NCBI RefSeq assembly: GCF_014216315.1
Contig: NZ_CP045702.1
Coordinates: 2,976,001-3,040,000 of the forward strand
Length of the DNA stretch: 64,000 bases
DNA from: Streptomyces finlayi
Lineage (GTDB): Bacteria; Actinomycetota; Actinomycetes; Streptomycetales; Streptomycetaceae
Direction of reading: 5' to 3'
Shown here: positions 59,313 through 64,000 of the stretch, in pieces
Numbering within the stretch: position 1 is the first letter of the stretch
Layout of the letters: the number at the start of each line of letters is the position of its first letter
Translations under genes and position numbers: made by a program
Notes under the pieces: generated by a model
What the model was told of the DNA's origin: nothing
Seen by the model: the letters and a program-made list of their open reading frames with translations, nothing else
Databases searched by the model: none

Positions 59313-59972
59313 TCAGCCCTCGTCGGACTTCTCGAGCGCCTCCATGGCCCGCTCGGTCACATCGGTGACCTTGCCGAGCGCGGAGATGGTGACCACCAGG
59401 CCCTGGGCCCTGTAGTAGTCGATGATCGGCTCGGTCTCCGTGTGGTAGACCTCCAGCCGGGTCCTGACCGTCTCCTCGCTGTCGTCGTCCCGCTGGTACA
59501 GCTCGCCGCCACAGGCGTCGCAGACGCCCTCGGTCTTCGGCTGGTTGTACGTCACGTGGAAGACGTGCGCGCTGTCGTTCCGGCAGATACGGCGGCCGGC
59601 GATGCGCTTGACCACCTCGTCCTCGGGGACCTCCAGGTCCAGGACCGCGTCCAGCTTCACGCTCTCGTTCCGGAGAATCCCGTCGAGAGCCTCGGCCTGT
59701 CCCACGTTGCGGGGAAAACCGTCGAGCAGAAAGCCGTCGACGGCGTCAGGCTGGGACATGCGGTCCTTGGCCATCCCGATGGTGACCTCGTCCGGCACCA
59801 GCTGCCCCGCGTCCATGTAGGAGCGGGCCTGCTTGCCAAGGTCTGTGCCCTGGCTGATGTTGGCGCGGAAGAGGTCGCCCGTGGAGATGTGCGGAATCGA
59901 CAGGTTCTGGGCAAGGTACGCAGCCTGCGTTCCCTTACCGGCACCGGGCGGCCCGACGAGGACGATTCGCAT
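59313..59972 (-). CDS. adk: Adenylate kinase
   Basis: Adk interconverts AMP, ADP and ATP. The 219 residues contain the P-loop GPPGAGKGTQ (8-17), GDLFRANI, DGFPRN and a long LID domain with CDACGGEL and an earlier Cys, as in zinc-binding bacterial enzymes. Start is the ATG at 59972, overlapping the secY stop by one base; the apparent extension to 60164 is inside secY. Confidence 0.97.
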   Translation of the reverse strand: MRIVLVGPPGAGKGTQAAYLAQNLSIPHISTGDLFRANISQGTDLGKQARSYMDAGQLVPDEVTIGMAKDRMSQPDAVDGFLLDGFPRNVGQAEALDGILRNESVKLDAVLDLEVPEDEVVKRIAGRRICRNDSAHVFHVTYNQPKTEGVCDACGGELYQRDDDSEETVRTRLEVYHTETEPIIDYYRAQGLVVTISALGKVTDVTERAMEALEKSDEG

Positions 59973-61291
59973 CAGCGGAGGAACCCTTCGTAATTGCGCT
60001 GCTGGAGCTGACTCTCGATCTGCTTCACGGTTTCCAGACCAACACCCACGATGATGAGGATGCTCGTCCCGCCGAACGGGAAGTTGGCGTTCGCGCCGCC
60101 GAAGCCTGCCAACGCCATCGTCGGCACAAGAGCGATCAGACCCAGATACAGCGAGCCCGGCCAAGTGATCCTGTTGAGTACGTAACTCAGATACTCGGCG
60201 GTCGGGCGACCAGCCCGGATGCCCGGGATGAAGCCACCATACTTCTTCATGTTGTCCGCGACTTCCTCGGGGTTGAACGAGATCGCCACATAGAAGAAGG
60301 CGAAGAACACGATCAACAGGAAGTACGTCACGATGTAGTACGGGTGGTCACCCTTGACGAAGTGGTCCTGGATCCACGTCGCCCAGCCCGCGGTGGAGCT
60401 GGAGAACTGCACGATCAGGGCCGGGATGTAGAGCAGCGAAGAAGCGAAGATGACGGGAATCACACCCGCCTGGTTCACCTTCAGCGGGATGTACGTGGAC
60501 GTACCGCCATAGGACCGGCGCCCGATCATGCGCTTCGCGTACTGCACCGGGATACGGCGCTGGGCCTGCTCGACGAAGACGACGAGCCCGACCATCACGA
60601 AGCCGATCAGGATGACGGTGGCGAACTCGATCCAGCCGTCCGCGAGCTTGCCGCTCGTCTTGATGGCCCACAGTGCGCCGGGGAAGCTGGCCGCGATCGA
60701 GATGAACATCAGGATCGACATACCGTTGCCGATGCCCTTGTCGGTGATGAGCTCACCGAGCCACATCACGGCGGCAGTTCCGGCGGTCATGGTGAGAACC
60801 ATCACTACCGTGGTGAAGATCGACTGGTTCGGAACGATCTGATCAGCGACAGGACAGCCACTGAACAACGCCCCGCTGCGGGCGGTTGCCACCAGGCCCG
60901 TGCCCTGGAGGATGGCGAGCGCCACGGTCAGATAACGCGTGTACTGCGTGATCTTTCCCTGGCCCGACTGTCCCTCCTTCTTGAGGGCTTCGAGCCGGGG
61001 GATGACGACGGTCAGCAGCTGAAGAATGATGCTGGCCGTGATGTACGGCATGATGCCGAGCGCGAAGATCGTGATCTGCAGCAGTGCACCACCGCTGAAC
61101 ATGTTCACCAGGCCGAAGAGGCTGTTGTTGCCCTTGCTTGCCTGATCAACACAGGTCTGGACGTTCTCGTAGCTCACTCCCGGTACGGGAATGTGTGCCC
61201 CGAGACGGTAGAGCACGATGATGCCGAGCGTGAAGAACAGCTTCTTGCGCAGGTCGGGCGTCTTGAACGCCCGGGCGAACGCGGTGAGCAC
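59972..61291 (-). CDS. secY: Protein translocase subunit SecY
   Basis: SecY is the ten-helix channel of the Sec translocon. The 439 residues show LFTLGIIVLYRLGAHIPVPGV at the start, LGIMPYITASIILQLLTVV near 80-100, and the plug and lateral-gate helices; the C-terminus is QLQQRNYEGFLR. Start is GTG at 61291 with GGAGG. A terminator separates it from rplO, so secY-adk has its own promoter within the 224-bp gap. Confidence 0.98.
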   Translation of the reverse strand: MLTAFARAFKTPDLRKKLFFTLGIIVLYRLGAHIPVPGVSYENVQTCVDQASKGNNSLFGLVNMFSGGALLQITIFALGIMPYITASIILQLLTVVIPRLEALKKEGQSGQGKITQYTRYLTVALAILQGTGLVATARSGALFSGCPVADQIVPNQSIFTTVVMVLTMTAGTAAVMWLGELITDKGIGNGMSILMFISIAASFPGALWAIKTSGKLADGWIEFATVILIGFVMVGLVVFVEQAQRRIPVQYAKRMIGRRSYGGTSTYIPLKVNQAGVIPVIFASSLLYIPALIVQFSSSTAGWATWIQDHFVKGDHPYYIVTYFLLIVFFAFFYVAISFNPEEVADNMKKYGGFIPGIRAGRPTAEYLSYVLNRITWPGSLYLGLIALVPTMALAGFGGANANFPFGGTSILIIVGVGLETVKQIESQLQQRNYEGFLR

Positions 61292-61447
61292 GGTGCCTCC
61301 TGCGACCCCCGCGCAATGCGTAGAGGTGACGGTCTTGAGGATCGACGATTAGGTAACAGTCAAAGGTCCCCGGGCGGACGCCCAGGGGGTTAGCACACAA
61401 CAACGCTGGCCACCTTACCGGCGACCATGCCCCCCTAGGAACGACCA

Positions 61448-61481
61448 ACCGGGGATGCCCCATATGAGAGGCATCCCCGGT
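61448..61481. terminator. Terminator between rplO and secY
   Basis: Perfect 12-bp arms (61448-61459 with 61470-61481) and a 10-nt loop, 35 bp beyond the rplO stop. Confidence 0.88.
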
Positions 61482-61515
61482 CGGATGTTCAGGCCACCAG
61501 CTTGTCCGAGTTGTC

Positions 61516-61971
61516 TCAGACGAGCTCGGTGACAGTGCCGCCCGCAGCGGCAATCTTCTCCTTGGCGGAGCCGGAAACGGCGTCAACCGAAACCTGCAGT
61601 GCCACGGAGATCTCGCCCTGTCCGAGGACCTTGACGAGGTGGTTGTTGCGCACAGCGCCCTTGGCGACCAGACCGGCCACCGTGACCTCTCCACCCTCGG
61701 GGTAGAGCGTCGCGAGCTTGTCCAGGTTCACGACCTGGTACTCCGTGCGGAACGGGTTCTTGAAGCCCTTGAGCTTCGGGAGACGCATGTGGAGGGGCAT
61801 CTGCCCACCCTCGAAGCGCTCCGGAACCTGGTAACGAGCCTTCGTACCCTTGGTACCACGGCCTGCGGTCTTACCCTTGGACGCCTCACCACGACCCACA
61901 CGGGTCTTGGCGGTCTTGGCGCCCGGGGCAGGCCGGAGGTTGTGGGCCTTCAGCGGGCTGTTCTCCGCCAT
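61516..61971 (-). CDS. rplO: Ribosomal protein L15
   Basis: The 151 residues include KTRVGRGEASKGKTAGRGTKG and the RLPKLKGFKNPF region typical of L15. The ATG at 61971 lies one base after the rpmD stop region. Last gene of the spc operon segment. Confidence 0.98.
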   Translation of the reverse strand: MAENSPLKAHNLRPAPGAKTAKTRVGRGEASKGKTAGRGTKGTKARYQVPERFEGGQMPLHMRLPKLKGFKNPFRTEYQVVNLDKLATLYPEGGEVTVAGLVAKGAVRNNHLVKVLGQGEISVALQVSVDAVSGSAKEKIAAAGGTVTELV

Positions 61972-61972
61972 G

Positions 61973-62155
61973 TCAGTCAACCTCCTCAACCGTCACGAGG
62001 TGGCGGACGGTGTTAGCCATTCCGCGGAACTCGGGGCGGTCCTCCTTGACAACCGTGTCGTTCAGGCGCTTGAGCCCGAGCGAACGCAGGGTGTCACGGT
62101 GGTTCTGCTTGCTACCGATGTACGACTTGGTCTGCGTGATCTTGAGGCGAGCCAT
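61973..62155 (-). CDS. rpmD: Ribosomal protein L30
   Basis: The 60 residues read ARLKITQTKSYIGSKQNHRD at the N-terminus and end RHLVTVEEVD, a standard short L30. Its ATG overlaps the rpsE stop by one base and its stop is 1 bp from rplO, showing tight coupling. Confidence 0.98.
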   Translation of the reverse strand: MARLKITQTKSYIGSKQNHRDTLRSLGLKRLNDTVVKEDRPEFRGMANTVRHLVTVEEVD

Positions 62156-62760
62156 CAGACACCCGCTCCCGCAGCACGTGCACGCAGCAGAGCCGCGGGG
62201 GCGACGTCCTCGAGGGGCAGACCACGGCGAGCCGCGATCTCCTCGGGACGCTGCAGGCCCTGAAGGGCCGCCACGGTCGCATGCACGATGTTGATCGGGT
62301 TCGAAGAACCGAGCGACTTCGACAGGATGTCGTGAACGCCGGCGCACTCCAGAACGGCGCGCACCGGGCCACCCGCGATCACACCGGTACCGGGGGAAGC
62401 AGGCTTGAGCAGAACGACGCCCGCAGCCTTCTCGCCCTGGATCGGGTGAGGGATGGTGCCCTGGATACGCGGAACCTTGAAGAAGCTCTTCTTGGCCTCT
62501 TCAACGCCCTTGGCGATGGCCGCGGGAACTTCCTTGGCCTTGCCGTATCCGACACCGACGGTGCCGTCACCATCGCCTACCACGACAAGCGCGGTAAAGC
62601 TGAAGCGACGACCACCCTTCACAACCTTGGCGACGCGGTTGATCGCGACGACGCGCTCGACGTACGCGGTCTTCTCGGCGGCAGGGCCACCGTCACGGCC
62701 CTTCCGGTCCCGCCGCTCGCCGCCACCGGCACCGCTTCCGCGGCGCTGGGGTCCAGCCAT
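62155..62760 (-). CDS. rpsE: Ribosomal protein S5
   Basis: The 201 residues have a Gly/Arg-rich N-terminal extension and the S5 core FSFTALVVVGDGDGTVGVGYGKAKEVP, where spectinomycin-resistance changes occur in other bacteria. The domain GSSNPINIVHATVAALQGL follows. Start is ATG. Confidence 0.98.
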   Translation of the reverse strand: MAGPQRRGSGAGGGERRDRKGRDGGPAAEKTAYVERVVAINRVAKVVKGGRRFSFTALVVVGDGDGTVGVGYGKAKEVPAAIAKGVEEAKKSFFKVPRIQGTIPHPIQGEKAAGVVLLKPASPGTGVIAGGPVRAVLECAGVHDILSKSLGSSNPINIVHATVAALQGLQRPEEIAARRGLPLEDVAPAALLRARAAGAGV

Positions 62761-62807
62761 TGGAATTACCTCTCTCTGTTACGTCCGCTGTGCGTAGGAA
62801 CCGGGGC

Positions 62808-63191
62808 TTAGAACTTCAGCCCGGCTTCACGGGCGGCGTCAGCCAGAGCGGCAATCCGCCCGGCGTACTGGTTACCACCGCGGTCAAACACGACGGCCTC
62901 GACGCCTGCGGCCTTGGCGCGCTCGGCGACCAGGGCCCCGACCTGCTTGGCCAGGGCGCTCTTGTCACCCTCGCCACCACGGATGGAGGCGTCCAGGGTC
63001 GATGCCGAGGCGAGCGTGTGGCCCGCCACGTCGTCGATGACCTGAGCCACCATGTGGCGGTTGGAACGCGTCACAACCAGGCGCGGCCGCTCCGGCGAAC
63101 CGGAGATGTGCTTGCGGACGCGGATGTGGCGGCGCTTGAGGGCGGCACGCTTGTAGGCGTCACCCTTGGCGATCTTTACACCGTATGCCAT
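62808..63191 (-). CDS. rplR: Ribosomal protein L18
   Basis: The 127 residues include RRHIRVRKHISGSPERPRL and the end RIAALADAAREAGLKF, as expected for this 5S-rRNA-binding protein. It lies 3 bp after rplF. Confidence 0.98.
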   Translation of the reverse strand: MAYGVKIAKGDAYKRAALKRRHIRVRKHISGSPERPRLVVTRSNRHMVAQVIDDVAGHTLASASTLDASIRGGEGDKSALAKQVGALVAERAKAAGVEAVVFDRGGNQYAGRIAALADAAREAGLKF

Positions 63192-63194
63192 GGC

Positions 63195-63734
63195 TTACTT
63201 ACCCGCCTTTCCGACCTTGCGGCGGACAACCTCGCCGGCGTACTTGACGCCCTTGGCCTTGTACGGGTCCGGCTTCCGCAGCTTGCGGATCTTCGCGGAG
63301 ACCTCGCCGACCTTCTGCTTGTCGATGCCCTCGACACTGAACTTCGTGGGCGACTCGACCTTGAAGGTGATGCCTTCAGGGGCCTCGATGAGGATCGGGT
63401 GGCTGTAGCCCAGGGCGAACTCCAGGTTGGAGCCCTTCGCCTGAACTCGGTAACCGACACCGCTGATCTCGAGCGCCTTGCTGTATCCCGCGGTCACGCC
63501 GGTGATCATGTTCGCCACCAGCGTGCGGGACAGGCCGTGAAGGGCCTTGTTCTGACGCTCGTCGTTAGGGCGGACGACGCTGAGCACGCCGTCCTCACCC
63601 TTGGTGACCTCGATCGGCGCGGCGACGGTGTGCGAGAGGGTGCCCTTGGGGCCCTTCACCGCTACCGTGCGGCCATCGATGGTGACGTCCACACCGGCGG
63701 GAACCTGGATGGGGAGCTTGCCGATTCGCGACAT
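63195..63734 (-). CDS. rplF: Ribosomal protein L6
   Basis: The 179 residues contain SRIGKLPIQVPAGVDVTIDG and the C-terminal motif PDPYKAKGVKYAGEVVRRK. Two similar alpha/beta domains are visible. It follows rpsH by 21 bp. Confidence 0.98.
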   Translation of the reverse strand: MSRIGKLPIQVPAGVDVTIDGRTVAVKGPKGTLSHTVAAPIEVTKGEDGVLSVVRPNDERQNKALHGLSRTLVANMITGVTAGYSKALEISGVGYRVQAKGSNLEFALGYSHPILIEAPEGITFKVESPTKFSVEGIDKQKVGEVSAKIRKLRKPDPYKAKGVKYAGEVVRRKVGKAGK

Positions 63735-63755
63735 GAGCTATTCCTCCGTTCCCGA

Positions 63756-64000
63756 CTACCAGACGTAGGCGAGGACTTCCCCACCTACGCCCTTCTTGCT
63801 GGCCTGCTGGCCGGTCAGGAGACCGTGGGACGTGGAGATGATCGCCACGCCCAGGCCGCCGAGAACCTTCGGCAGATTGGTGGACTTTGCGTATACACGC
63901 AGACCCGGCTTCGAAATCCGCTTGATGCCGGCGATCGAGCGCTCGCGGTTCGGGCCGAACTTCAGCTCGAGAACGAGGCTCTTGCCGACCTCGGCGTCCT
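63756..64000 (-). CDS. rpsH: Ribosomal protein S8, N-terminus cut by window edge
   Basis: The visible 80 residues are the C-terminal part of S8 (family length about 132): ELKFGPNRERSIAGIKRISKPG, then GLGVAIISTSHGLLTGQQA, ending GGEVLAYVW. The conserved STSxGxxT motif that binds 16S rRNA is present. The gene continues off the right edge, where the remainder of the spc operon is expected. Confidence 0.97.
   Translation of the reverse strand, partial: DAEVGKSLVLELKFGPNRERSIAGIKRISKPGLRVYAKSTNLPKVLGGLGVAIISTSHGLLTGQQASKKGVGGEVLAYVW

Overview
The window is chromosomal DNA of a Streptomyces. The GC content is very high, third codon positions are almost all G or C, many starts are GTG, and several Streptomyces-specific developmental genes are present (bldM, whiD, and a shbA-type sigma factor). 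Gene order matches the conserved core arm that runs from guaA/guaB down to the spc ribosomal-protein operon. I assigned 68 protein-coding genes or gene fragments, including two decayed genes and one putative leader peptide. I saw no rRNA, tRNA, CRISPR array or complete transposase-bearing insertion sequence.

Layout. 0-13 kb: guaA (cut by the left edge), a chorismate mutase behind a Phe/Tyr-rich leader peptide and hairpin, a decayed cell-wall-anchored protein, a GMC oxidoreductase, a succinate-semialdehyde dehydrogenase, and three membrane Ser/Thr kinase-type proteins, the middle one a clear pseudokinase. 13.5-21 kb: a 166-bp hairpin element abutting glpD, a nucleotide-sugar dehydrogenase that lacks its catalytic Cys, guaB3 and guaB. 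20.6-23 kb: the developmental block shbA-bldM-whiD, with a near-perfect sigma-BldN promoter for bldM and a 25-bp palindrome before whiD. 23-33.7 kb: LysR/MOSC pair, SDR, a truncated 2-hydroxyacid dehydrogenase, groES-groEL1 under two CIRCE operators, polysaccharide deacetylase, methyltransferase, and an ECF42-type sigma factor with its DGPF (YciI) partner.

33.8-49.6 kb holds housekeeping runs: t6A tRNA-modification genes (tsaD, tsaB, tsaE) with rimI; alr, nnrD/E, acpS, glmS, coaA and glmM (cell wall, CoA and ACP supply); a WhiJ-like HTH/DUF397 pair; and a small gene with an iron-box-like palindrome. 49.7-64 kb is the translation/transcription block: rplM-rpsI, truA, rplQ-rpoA-rpsK-rpsM-rpmJ-infA, map, adk-secY, and rplO-rpmD-rpsE-rplR-rplF-rpsH (the last cut by the right edge). 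Nearly all of it is on the minus strand.

The most striking unexplained feature is a pair of intergenic elements, 13534-13699 and 52708-52873. They share four sequence blocks at exactly the same spacing over a 112-bp core. The segments between the blocks differ in sequence, yet in each copy they form the same nested stems, with compensatory changes and G-U pairs. This looks like a structured RNA or a hairpin-type mobile element. Other points of interest are the putative leader-peptide attenuator, the pseudokinase, the Cys-less dehydrogenase, several probable leaderless promoters, and a 34-bp duplication of the end of map.
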